Shown one piece after another: positions 8,926 to 16,561 of a stretch of DNA of 64,000 bases; the first letter of the stretch is position 1, and the number at the start of each line of letters is the position of its first letter. The stretch lies in the NCBI RefSeq assembly GCF_001758465.1, contig NZ_MJIC01000004.1, positions 186,001 through 250,000 on the forward strand, given 5' to 3'. A program made the translations under genes and the position numbers. Source of the stretch: Marisediminitalea lipolytica. Lineage in GTDB: Bacteria > Pseudomonadota > Gammaproteobacteria > Enterobacterales > Alteromonadaceae. Under the pieces are notes generated by a model. It saw nothing but the letters and a program-made list of their open reading frames with translations, was not told the DNA's origin and made no database searches.

Positions 8926-11250
8926 ATGACTCTTAAACTGCGTTTACTTCTTACTATTATCCCATTGGTAACGGTAGCTATCTTAATTATGGCGACCGTG
9001 GCGCTGCAACTTAGTGTGAGCGAATCCATGCAAGCGTTGACAAACGTTGCCGAAGAAAAGCTCAGTATCGAAAACCGCCAGACCAGTGATGCCATTGCGC
9101 GCTATATTCATACCGTCGAAAGCCAAATCCGCATTATGTCCTCTGAGACTCAGGTTATTGAAGCCGCGGCTGCATTTAATCGTGCTTATGCCGCTTACAG
9201 CGACCAGCGAGGTAGTTTAAGTGCCACTCAACTTGCCAGTCTTAATCAGTATTACACTCAGGATTTTGCCGGCCTATATAAGCAACGTAACAATCAGGCC
9301 TTGCCTGATGCCACAAGCCTGGTTACGCCATTACCCGCTACGGCAAAAGCATTGCAGTATGATTTTATCGCCGGTTCGGCTTTTCCGATTGGCGAAAAAG
9401 ACAGCCTGAGCAAACTCGGCAATGACACGGATTACGCGATACTGCATGAACAATATCACAGGTATTTTCGCACCTTTCTGAAAGAATATGGCTATTACGA
9501 TATTTTTATTGCCGATGCCAACACCGGTAATATTGTTTACTCGGTCTATAAAGAACTGGATTTCGCTACTAATTTAAAAACCGGCCCTTACCAGAACACA
9601 GGTATTGCCGCGGCTTTCGATAAAGCTTTGCAGGCAGATTCCGCCCAGGACGTTCTGCACAGCAGCCTGGACAGCTATTTACCTTCTTACAATGCCATGG
9701 CCGGATTTGTATCTTCACCGATAGTAAACAATGCGGGCAAAACCATTGCCGTACTGATTTATCAGATCCCACTTGATGTTATCAGTGACATTATGACGCA
9801 CGGAAAAGCCTGGCAAGAATCTGGTCTGGGCGCATCGGGCGAAACTTACATTGTGTCTTCTCAAAATACGCTGGTCACCGAAAGTCGCTTTTTTCTGGAG
9901 GACCCTGACGGTTACTTTAAGGCCGTAAAAGTCAATTTGCCCGCTGTTGCCCAACAAATTAAGCAGTCTGGTACCAGTGTGGGTATTCAGCCTGTAGCGA
10001 CAACGGTAGTTAAAAAAGCCCTTAACGGCCAAAGAGGCTTTGAGCAGGTTACTGACTATCGTGGGGTTGAGGTGTTTTCCTCTTATTCCATGCTTAAAAT
10101 TGGCGACTATCCCTATGCGGTGCTGGCAGAAATAGATGTGGATGAAGCGTTAGCCGCGGCCGAATCGTTAAAATATAAGTTGCTGAGCGGTACTCTTGTC
10201 GCGGTCATCGTTATTGCCGGTGTGGCAGTCATTCTGGCCATCTGGCTGGCGGGTCGATTAGTCAGGCCGCTAAATAAAGTGGGTGACGCCTGCTCCTCTC
10301 TGGTTTCGGGTGAAGGCAACTTAACCATTGTGCTGGAAAAATCCAATATCCCGGAAATTAACCGCATTATCGAGCCATTTAACCAGTTTATCGGTCAAAT
10401 TCGCAACATCATTACGCAGGTTAAAGGCGATGCTGACTCGCTTGCTTCCGCAGCAGAGGAGCTCAGCGCTGTTACCCAGCAGTCTGAGCAAAATGCCATT
10501 GAACAGGTAAAACAAACTGAAACGGTCGACCAGGCTATCTCTAAATTGTCTGCCTCGGTTGCTGAGGTGGCAAGATCCACGGCGCTGAGTCGTTCTCACG
10601 GGGTGGAAGCAAATGCCAGCCTGACAGAAAACCAGGAAAGGGCTGATTACGTTGCGGATAATATCCAGTTGCTGGTGAAGTTAATTAAAGATTCTTCCCA
10701 CGTGATAACGTCCTTAAAGAATGAAGTTGGGCAAATTACCGACTTACTTAACGTGATCACCAGCATTGCTGATCAAACCAATCTGCTGGCTCTTAATGCG
10801 GCCATCGAGGCTGCCCGTGCAGGCGAAGCCGGTCGCGGATTTTCAGTAGTTGCCGATGAAGTACGTGCGCTGGCCAATCGGTCTCAGCAGAGCACGGTAG
10901 AAATTGGCCGCTTGGTCGACAAAATGAATATTTCTTCGGAACAGTCGGTGCAGGCCATGGAAAAAGCCGAAGCTGCTGCTAGTGGTGGTATACATCTGGT
11001 AGAGCTGGTGACCAAAGCCATGAAAGAGTTAAGTGCGACTATTGAGCAAGTGCAGGCCATGGCTAATCTGGTCTCCCAGGCTACCGAGGAGCAGGAGCAA
11101 ACATCGCAGGTGGTTTTAGGCAGTGTACACAACGTGAATGCGTTAGCTGCCGAGGTTCGCTCGGGGGCTTCGCAAATTAGCAGTGCTGCACTGGAACTGG
11201 CGAATATTGCCACGCACACTCAGTCTATGGTGTCACGATTTAAGGTATAA
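8926..11250 (+). CDS. Methyl-accepting chemotaxis protein with large periplasmic sensor
   Basis: Transmembrane chemoreceptor signalling to CheA/CheW. The first membrane segment is at about residues 8-30, then a periplasmic sensor of about 385 residues (likely Cache-type from size and helical start), a second membrane segment at about 419-443 and a HAMP domain ([21 protein letters not shown]). The signalling hairpin tip is near residues 615-645 ([18 protein letters not shown] followed by [18 protein letters not shown]). It ends without the C-terminal CheR-binding pentapeptide. It stands alone between tyrA and pheA, and a shared hairpin terminator follows. The ligand is unknown. Confidence 0.92.
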   Translation: MTLKLRLLLTIIPLVTVAILIMATVALQLSVSESMQALTNVAEEKLSIENRQTSDAIARYIHTVESQIRIMSSETQVIEAAAAFNRAYAAYSDQRGSLSATQLASLNQYYTQDFAGLYKQRNNQALPDATSLVTPLPATAKALQYDFIAGSAFPIGEKDSLSKLGNDTDYAILHEQYHRYFRTFLKEYGYYDIFIADANTGNIVYSVYKELDFATNLKTGPYQNTGIAAAFDKALQADSAQDVLHSSLDSYLPSYNAMAGFVSSPIVNNAGKTIAVLIYQIPLDVISDIMTHGKAWQESGLGASGETYIVSSQNTLVTESRFFLEDPDGYFKAVKVNLPAVAQQIKQSGTSVGIQPVATTVVKKALNGQRGFEQVTDYRGVEVFSSYSMLKIGDYPYAVLAEIDVDEALAAAESLKYKLLSGTLVAVIVIAGVAVILAIWLAGRLVRPLNKVGDACSSLVSGEGNLTIVLEKSNIPEINRIIEPFNQFIGQIRNIITQVKGDADSLASAAEELSAVTQQSEQNAIEQVKQTETVDQAISKLSASVAEVARSTALSRSHGVEANASLTENQERADYVADNIQLLVKLIKDSSHVITSLKNEVGQITDLLNVITSIADQTNLLALNAAIEAARAGEAGRGFSVVADEVRALANRSQQSTVEIGRLVDKMNISSEQSVQAMEKAEAAASGGIHLVELVTKAMKELSATIEQVQAMANLVSQATEEQEQTSQVVLGSVHNVNALAAEVRSGASQISSAALELANIATHTQSMVSRFKV

Positions 11251-11256
11251 AAACAA

Positions 11257-11288
11257 AACCGCCCCGCGGCAAAAGCTGCAGGGCGGTT
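11257..11288. terminator. Bidirectional terminator between the chemoreceptor and pheA
   Basis: AACCGCCC (11257-11264) pairs with GGGCGGTT (11281-11288). After one mismatch an inner stem GCGGC/GCTGC closes an AAAA loop. It lies between the convergent stop codons. A-rich sequence lies to the left, giving U-rich RNA for pheA transcripts. Confidence 0.75.
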
Positions 11289-11293
11289 AAGGG

Positions 11294-12481
11294 TTAGTTA
11301 CCCGCAGTCAGTGCTTTGGAGGCAGCGACCTTGGTGGGGTTTATTTCCTCACTGGGATAACATCCCAGGACTTTCAGGTAGCGGGTAATGCGTTTGAGTT
11401 GGTTAATCGCATTTTGAACCGGCCCATCCTGAGTGTTGCCTTCAACGTCAATGTAGAACATTTCTTCCCACGGGTTTCCTGGGATTGGGCGCGACTCCAG
11501 TTTGGTCATATTGATGTTGTTTTCTTTTAATATCAGCAAAGCTTCTACCAGAGCGCCTGGTTTCTGCACCGTTGACATAACAAAGGTTGTTTTTGCCGGT
11601 ACCTGTAATGGCACCACTACAGGCTGTTTAGCTACAACAATAAAACGGCTGTGGTTTTCTTTCTGGTTGGCCAGGTTGGACTTTATGGCAAACAAACCAT
11701 ACAGGTTACCGCCCGCCTCGCTGCCAATTGCCGCCACATCATCACGGTTCAGTTCGCTAACCTTTAACATGGCCGAAGACGTGGCATCCATGGTTTTAAC
11801 TTCCACATTGCCCAGCTCCGCGAGGAAGTGGCTGCATTGAGTAAACACCTGAGGATGTGCGTACAGGGTTTTGATGTTCGACAGGTTAGTGTCTTTAGCA
11901 ACTAACAAGGAGTGCTTAATGGCGTGAGTCAGCTCGCCAATAATGCTCAGTTCGGTGTTTTGCAGTTGGTCGTACACTTCGTTAATACTGCCTGAAGTCG
12001 TATTTTCTACCGGTAATACGGCGTAGTCAGCTTCGTTGTTTTCAACTTTGCTTACTACCTCGCGGAAACTCTGACAGCCCAGTTCTAATAAATCACCAGG
12101 GCGGCGCGAGAAGTACTTTTGCGTCGCCAGGTAGCTGTAAGAACCACGATCGCCTAAAAACGCGACGCGGTTTAAGGGCAGGGCGCTGCCCGGGTTAGCG
12201 CGTTCAGCCAGCATTGCTTGTTGATTCAGTACTGAGTCTTCGATGATGACATGAAAAACCTGCGTGATGTAATGGGCATCAAGGCCTTTTTCCTGACCCT
12301 CTTTGATAAGGCGGATAAGCAGTTGTTCTTCACGGGCCTGATCGCGCACCGGGATATGATGCTTAATTTTAGTTTCGGCAACCTGATTGGTCAGGCCGCG
12401 ACGTTCTGATAGCAAGGCTAATAACTCGCTATCCAGCGCAGTGATGCGCTCTCTGATTTGATCTAGTTCAGGGGCAGACAT
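11294..12481 (-). CDS. pheA: Bifunctional chorismate mutase / prephenate dehydratase (P-protein)
   Basis: Makes phenylpyruvate from chorismate via prephenate, the committed branch to phenylalanine. It has an N-terminal AroQ mutase (residues 1-90), then a prephenate dehydratase domain (VAFLGDRGSYSYLAT ... VLPVENTTSGSINEVYD, with the TTSGS catalytic Thr region) and a C-terminal ACT domain carrying the Phe-binding GALV and ESRP motifs, so feedback inhibition is expected. The length (395) fits E. coli PheA (386). It is transcribed from a promoter with a leader peptide and attenuator (12512-12648 region), annotated separately. Confidence 0.95.
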   Translation of the reverse strand: MSAPELDQIRERITALDSELLALLSERRGLTNQVAETKIKHHIPVRDQAREEQLLIRLIKEGQEKGLDAHYITQVFHVIIEDSVLNQQAMLAERANPGSALPLNRVAFLGDRGSYSYLATQKYFSRRPGDLLELGCQSFREVVSKVENNEADYAVLPVENTTSGSINEVYDQLQNTELSIIGELTHAIKHSLLVAKDTNLSNIKTLYAHPQVFTQCSHFLAELGNVEVKTMDATSSAMLKVSELNRDDVAAIGSEAGGNLYGLFAIKSNLANQKENHSRFIVVAKQPVVVPLQVPAKTTFVMSTVQKPGALVEALLILKENNINMTKLESRPIPGNPWEEMFYIDVEGNTQDGPVQNAINQLKRITRYLKVLGCYPSEEINPTKVAASKALTAGN

Positions 12482-12505
12482 AAGTTCTCTCTTATTACTT
12501 CAGGC

Positions 12506-12532
12506 AAAAAAAAACCTCCCGTTGGGAGGTTT
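12506..12532 (-). terminator. pheA attenuator terminator
   Basis: On the minus strand a 9-bp stem AAACCTCCC (12532-12524 strand-complement side) / GGGAGGTTT, loop AAC, is followed by a run of eight or more T. A competing GGGAGG stretch just after the leader-peptide stop (12557-12552) can pair with CCTCCC of this stem, giving an anti-terminator. This is the expected layout of an amino-acid attenuator. Confidence 0.85.
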
Positions 12533-12557
12533 ATTCGCACGCGCAATGCTTCCTCCC

Positions 12558-12608
12558 TCAGATGAAGGTGATAAACACGAAGAAGCGAGCGATGATAGAT
12601 ATTTTCAT
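12558..12608 (-). CDS. pheL: pheA leader peptide (PheL-like), 16 residues
   Basis: A 16-codon ORF too short for standard gene calling reads MKISIIARFFVFITFI and ends in TGA. Four of its last eight residues are Phe (F9, F10, F12, F15). It lies between a consensus promoter and the attenuator hairpin of pheA. Ribosome stalling at the Phe codons when Phe-tRNA is scarce would free the GGGAGG anti-terminator segment; this mechanism is known for E. coli pheL and inferred here. No strong Shine-Dalgarno is visible (ACCGGG), and the predicted transcription start is very close to the ATG, so initiation may be nearly leaderless or the promoter assignment slightly off. Confidence 0.8.
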   Translation of the reverse strand: MKISIIARFFVFITFI

Positions 12609-12615
12609 CCCGGTA

Positions 12616-12644
12616 CTTTATTTCGTCAGTGTGATACTGTCAAC
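12616..12644 (-). promoter_or_regulatory. pheA operon promoter
   Basis: On the minus strand TTGACA, a 17-bp spacer (GTATCACACTGACGAAA) and TAAAGT precede the leader peptide. The perfect -35 and spacing make it a strong sigma-70 candidate. The -10 ends only about 8 bases before the leader ATG. Confidence 0.7.
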
Positions 12645-12695
12645 CCATTTTTACGGCCCAACAAGTAAATTTGTCGGGGCCTGGCTTGACAGTGA

Positions 12696-13496
12696 TTAGT
12701 CACTCAAAAGTGCCACCAGCATGGCTCTTACTTCAGCAGGCTCGAAGGGTTTATCGCACAGGGCATTAACGCCGGTTTGCTGGATATTGGCCATATGCAT
12801 GCTGTTGGCCGCTTCCGACGTTACCATAATGATTGGAATATGCGAGGTTTCAGGGTTAAAGCGGATAAACTCCGAAAGCTCCCGTCCGTCCATTTCCGGC
12901 ATGTTGTAGTCTGTTACGACTAAATCAAAAGGCTCGTCCTTAATCAGCGTCAGTGCCATAGCACCGTTTTCTGCTTCTTTAATCTTTTGCAATCCCATGC
13001 CTTCCAGTACCCGGCGAATATGATTTCTCGCCAGTTTACTGTCATCAACCAATAATACGCGTACCTCGTGCACATCGAATAAATCAAGTTCCAGCTCATC
13101 GGCATTTAACGAATCCACACTGGCTTTAAGGGCTCTGTGCAAGTGAATGGTTTCGAACGGCTTGGGCAGAATCGCTGCCACGCCGGCCTGTTTAAATTCT
13201 TCCAGCTTGCTGGTACGGGATTCACTGGAAACCAGCATAAAAGGAATATGCTTAAAGGTTGAGCTTTCTTTAGTAAATTTTAGCAAATCAATGGCAGTAC
13301 CATCTTCAAAATACATGGCACTTACAATCAGGTCGGCGCCGTGTAACTCAACCAGATTTTTCGCTTCGCTGATATTGGATACTGCGTCTATCTGTTTAAC
13401 ATGTTCTTGAGTTAACATGCCGGCAATAATCTTTCGCTGCGTATCAGAGGGCTCCACTAATACAATATTCAGGTCAGAGATTGATAACTTTTCCAT
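12696..13496 (-). CDS. Tandem-receiver response regulator, first receiver degenerate
   Basis: Cytoplasmic signalling protein made of two CheY-like receiver domains with no output domain. In REC1 (about residues 8-130) the phosphoacceptor position is Ala60 (DLIVSAMYF), although the late Lys-Pro (LPKPF) is kept, so it is a pseudo-receiver. REC2 (about 144-265) is complete: DD at 151-152, Asp196 in VVTDYNMPEMDG, Thr in IIMVTSE and Lys in CDKPF. No kinase is adjacent. It lies 51 bp downstream of yciH on the same strand. A hairpin (CCCGACAA/TTGTTGGG, 12657-12678) follows the stop but lacks a T-run. Confidence 0.85.
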   Translation of the reverse strand: MEKLSISDLNIVLVEPSDTQRKIIAGMLTQEHVKQIDAVSNISEAKNLVELHGADLIVSAMYFEDGTAIDLLKFTKESSTFKHIPFMLVSSESRTSKLEEFKQAGVAAILPKPFETIHLHRALKASVDSLNADELELDLFDVHEVRVLLVDDSKLARNHIRRVLEGMGLQKIKEAENGAMALTLIKDEPFDLVVTDYNMPEMDGRELSEFIRFNPETSHIPIIMVTSEAANSMHMANIQQTGVNALCDKPFEPAEVRAMLVALLSD

Positions 13497-13547
13497 TCAG
13501 GTTCTCGTAGTTGTTTATTCTGATTATTATTTTTGATTTGCCGGGCG

Positions 13548-13874
13548 TTAGCCTCCGGCCAGCTTTGACTTAATACCCTGCTGCGCCAGCACCTGCTGGA
13601 TTTTATCCCGGGCATCTGATTGTAATTCGATAGTGCCGGCTTTAACAGCGCCACCGCAGCCGCATTTTTTCTTTAATACCGTGCACAACGCTTTTAGTTC
13701 ATCAGCGCTGGAATCGAGCCCCGTGATAATGGATACCCCTTTTCCTTTACGTCCCTTGGTTTCCCGTTGGATCCGCGCTATGCCGTCTTTATTTACCGAA
13801 CGGACATCGGCTGCCTGTTCAGTTTGATCAATTCGTCCGCCATCGGTGCTGTAAACCAGTCTGGAATCTTGCAT
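13548..13874 (-). CDS. yciH: SUI1/eIF1-family translation factor YciH
   Basis: Small SUI1-fold protein related to eIF1, thought to influence start-site fidelity. The C-terminal SUI1 core is recognisable (GKGVSIITGL ... ELKALCTVLKKKCGCGGAVK ... IQQVLAQQGIKSKLAGG). Its 108 residues equal the usual YciH length. It is divergent from the STAS-protein gene and upstream of the double-receiver gene on the same strand, with which it could be co-transcribed. Confidence 0.93.
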   Translation of the reverse strand: MQDSRLVYSTDGGRIDQTEQAADVRSVNKDGIARIQRETKGRKGKGVSIITGLDSSADELKALCTVLKKKCGCGGAVKAGTIELQSDARDKIQQVLAQQGIKSKLAGG

Positions 13875-14003
13875 ACTTTGCTGTAACTCTCTAATTCTGA
13901 ACTACACTCAGAGATAGTGATGTAGTTTCAATATTCTATCGTGGATAAATTTATGCATTGCTAGAGTAATAGTAGCAAACGCAACTAGTGAGTGGGAGCA
14001 CAA

Positions 14004-14306
14004 ATGAGCATAAAAAGCGAAGTCGTTAACGAGTCAGTTTTCATCATTCATGTTGGAGAACGGTTTGATTTTTCTCTGGTGATCGATTTTCGTAATTCTT
14101 ATGAGGAATTGGATGAGGGAATAAAACAGATAGATATTGATTTGGCGGCAACCGAATATATGGACAGTTCTGCCCTGGGTATGCTGCTGAATATGCAAAA
14201 AAGCCTGGCTGACAGACAGCTAACCTACCGGATTATCAATGCCCGGCCACAGATAGCCCGTATTTTGCAGATCTCCCGCTTTAACAAAAAGTTTGATATT
14301 CAGTAA
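14004..14306 (+). CDS. STAS-domain anti-sigma-factor antagonist (CrsA/HsbA-like)
   Basis: Single STAS domain of 100 residues with the phosphorylatable serine context YMDSSALGMLLNM. Such proteins are switched by phosphorylation and dephosphorylation and bind an anti-sigma factor or another partner. The start is the ATG at 14004, preceded by GGGAG at 13994-13998; an in-frame GTG at 13992 is less likely. The next gene, 18 bp downstream, encodes the matching receiver-PP2C-kinase protein. The pair therefore resembles Shewanella CrsA-CrsR or Pseudomonas HsbA-HsbR, which control sigma-S or the FlgM anti-sigma pathway. The partner in this organism is not visible. Confidence 0.85.
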   Translation: MSIKSEVVNESVFIIHVGERFDFSLVIDFRNSYEELDEGIKQIDIDLAATEYMDSSALGMLLNMQKSLADRQLTYRIINARPQIARILQISRFNKKFDIQ

Positions 14307-14324
14307 GCGGGTAAGTGCATTCGA

Positions 14325-16010
14325 ATGGTCAAAATCCTTATTGTCGATGATGAAGAAATTAACCGCATAATGTTGCGGGAGATGCTGAAAGAAGTGGGCT
14401 ATAACGATTTTATCGAGGCAGACAATGGCTTGCAGGCTATCGAACAGGCCAGCACTCATCATCCGGATATCGTGCTGCTTGACGTTATAATGCCGGGCAT
14501 GTCCGGTATTGACGCTGCGCCGCAAATTAAAGCAACGTCGCCTGATTGCCACCTGCCCATTTTATTTATCACCAGTCTGGATGATGAACAAAGTCTGGTG
14601 AGATGTCTGGAAAGCGGTGGTGATGACTTTATTTCCAAACCTTTCGAAAAAATAATTCTGCACGCCAAATTAAAAGCCCATGAACGGACCCGCAATTTAA
14701 GTCTGGAAATCATCGATAAAAATCGTTCGCTAACGTACTTCCAGTTAGAGGTTGAACGTAATCACCGGATAGTAGAACACATCTTTGATAATGCCATCGG
14801 TCAGAATGCTGAAGCGGCGGCGTATTTTGACTTTTATACCCAGCCTGAAGCGCAGTTTAACGGTGACTTATTTTTGTGTGAGAAAAGTCCGGCTGGCGGG
14901 GTATATCTTTTTATAGGTGATTTTACCGGTCACGGACTCGCGTCGGCTATTGGCGCAATTCCTGTGGCGCAGTTATTTTCGGTGATGTCACACAGGGGAT
15001 TAGCCGTGGGTGAAATGGCGACTCGCCTTAACCGACTTTTGGTTAGTTTACTGCCAGCAGATATTTTTTGTGTGGCGAATATCGTCGAGATTTATCCCAA
15101 CGGTAAAAACTTTACCCTGTGGGGAGGCGGCTTACCCCGGGTTGCGGTTAAAACCCCGGATCAGCAAATTCGTTTACTGATTGATTCGCAGCACATGCCA
15201 CTGGGTATTCTCGAAGACTACGAATTTGAAAATGATACCCAAAACTTTGAAATCGAAAGTGGTGATACCGTACTCTTTTATACCGATGGTCTGATGGAAA
15301 GTCAGCATGCAGAATATGGCATGTTGGGCGAGGAGGGGGTGGAGAAGTGGTTCACCCAACGCGCCTCGGTTAATGCGCAGTTACTGGTGGATAAAGCGGA
15401 ATTATACCGGGCTGGTGCGGCTGCCGAAGACGACATTACCATCGTGTTATTTCAAAGCCAGCCGTTTAACTTTAACGTGCCGGTACACACTATTACGCCA
15501 GTGCCTTTTGATTTGTCATTTCACCTTACCGTCACACATATTAAAGATAGCCAGTTGATCGAACAGATTGTCTCCATCGTTCATAGCATTCAGGGGCTTG
15601 CGGCTATTCGATCGGAATTTTTTACGGTGATTACTGAGCTTGTAAATAATTCTATCGAGCATGGTATTCTGGGCCTTTCCTCGTCGTTAAAAGATGAACC
15701 GGACGGCTTTATAAAGTACTACCAGCTACGTCAGCAAAAACTTGAGTCGCTGGAACAAGGCGATATCTGGCTGACCCTGCGACGTATTATGCCCGAGAAC
15801 GTGCTTGAGATTAGCCTGGAGGATAGCGGACCGGGTTTTGCACCCGACAGCCTGACGGAGGACGATAATGTCCCACACGGCCGGGGTTTTGTGCTCATAA
15901 AAGAGCTTTGTCAGTCCTTACACATCGATGACCACGGTAAATGCATTACCGTGAGGATGTCTTTACAGCCCGCCTTAACAGATGCGTCTGCCTCAAATAA
16001 GGTTGAATGA
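14325..16010 (+). CDS. Receiver-PP2C phosphatase-HATPase partner-switching regulator (CrsR/HsbR-like)
   Basis: Three-domain regulator of the STAS protein encoded just upstream. Residues 1-125 are a receiver with intact DD, Asp in IVLLDVIMPG and Lys in ISKPF. Residues about 165-385 are a SpoIIE/RsbU PP2C phosphatase with metal-site motifs FNGDLF, IGDFTGHG, FYTDGLMES and EDDITIVLF. Residues about 420-550 are an RsbW-like HATPase with N-box TELVNNSIEHG and EDSGPGF. One protein thus carries both the phosphatase and the kinase-like domain, opposing activities in family members. The phosphorylating input (for example an HPt protein) is not encoded nearby. Confidence 0.9.
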   Translation: MVKILIVDDEEINRIMLREMLKEVGYNDFIEADNGLQAIEQASTHHPDIVLLDVIMPGMSGIDAAPQIKATSPDCHLPILFITSLDDEQSLVRCLESGGDDFISKPFEKIILHAKLKAHERTRNLSLEIIDKNRSLTYFQLEVERNHRIVEHIFDNAIGQNAEAAAYFDFYTQPEAQFNGDLFLCEKSPAGGVYLFIGDFTGHGLASAIGAIPVAQLFSVMSHRGLAVGEMATRLNRLLVSLLPADIFCVANIVEIYPNGKNFTLWGGGLPRVAVKTPDQQIRLLIDSQHMPLGILEDYEFENDTQNFEIESGDTVLFYTDGLMESQHAEYGMLGEEGVEKWFTQRASVNAQLLVDKAELYRAGAAAEDDITIVLFQSQPFNFNVPVHTITPVPFDLSFHLTVTHIKDSQLIEQIVSIVHSIQGLAAIRSEFFTVITELVNNSIEHGILGLSSSLKDEPDGFIKYYQLRQQKLESLEQGDIWLTLRRIMPENVLEISLEDSGPGFAPDSLTEDDNVPHGRGFVLIKELCQSLHIDDHGKCITVRMSLQPALTDASASNKVE

Positions 16011-16099
16011 TATAAAACACAGGATTAACCATTGAGTTATCCAAAGGTGGCATTGTCATACTATCTGCGAATAAGTGACAATGGTGAAGTGAGGTATGT

Positions 16100-16537
16100 A
16101 TGTTGAAATCAATTCTGCAATTTTTTAGTGCGTCTCCCAAGGACGAGCCCGCACCACATCAGCTTGAAATTGCTACGGCAGCATTATTAAGCGAAGTGGT
16201 AAGAGCAGATAGTCTTTCTGATGAGCGAGAATTAGCTAAACTTAGAGAATTAATCCGGCAAAATTTTGATCTGACTGAAGAAGACGTCGAAAATATCGTC
16301 AGGGTGGGGGAAAAACGTTCAGAAGAGGCGGTAGATCTTGTACAGTTTACCAAAGCCTTAAACAAAGGAATGAGTGCCCAAGGCAAAGAACAGGTGATGA
16401 AAGGGTTATGGGAAATAGCGTTTGCTGATTCTACGCTAAGTCCTGACGAGGAATATATCATTCGGAAGATCGCAGATTTATTGTATATTCCTCACAGTAG
16501 TTTTATAAAAACTAAACTGGACGCGGGTTCCGCGTGA
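16100..16537 (+). CDS. TerB-family protein
   Basis: A 145-residue all-helical protein with the TerB-like layout: ALLSEVVRADSLSDERELAKLRELI in the first half and LWEIAFADSTLSPDEEYIIRKIADLL in the second. The paired acidic SD/SPDE turns typify TerB/DUF533-type metal-associated helical domains. The biochemical role is not established; stand-alone copies are common in marine gammaproteobacteria outside tellurite operons. It sits between the partner-switching genes and a GGDEF-EAL gene on the same strand, 25 bp before the latter. Confidence 0.82.
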   Translation: MLKSILQFFSASPKDEPAPHQLEIATAALLSEVVRADSLSDERELAKLRELIRQNFDLTEEDVENIVRVGEKRSEEAVDLVQFTKALNKGMSAQGKEQVMKGLWEIAFADSTLSPDEEYIIRKIADLLYIPHSSFIKTKLDAGSA

Positions 16538-16561
16538 CAATGACCAATTGGTGAGATAAGA

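Noticed and set aside
12685..12705. TTGACA on the plus strand near the end of the double-receiver gene
   Set aside because: No -10 at the right distance and no plus-strand gene to express.
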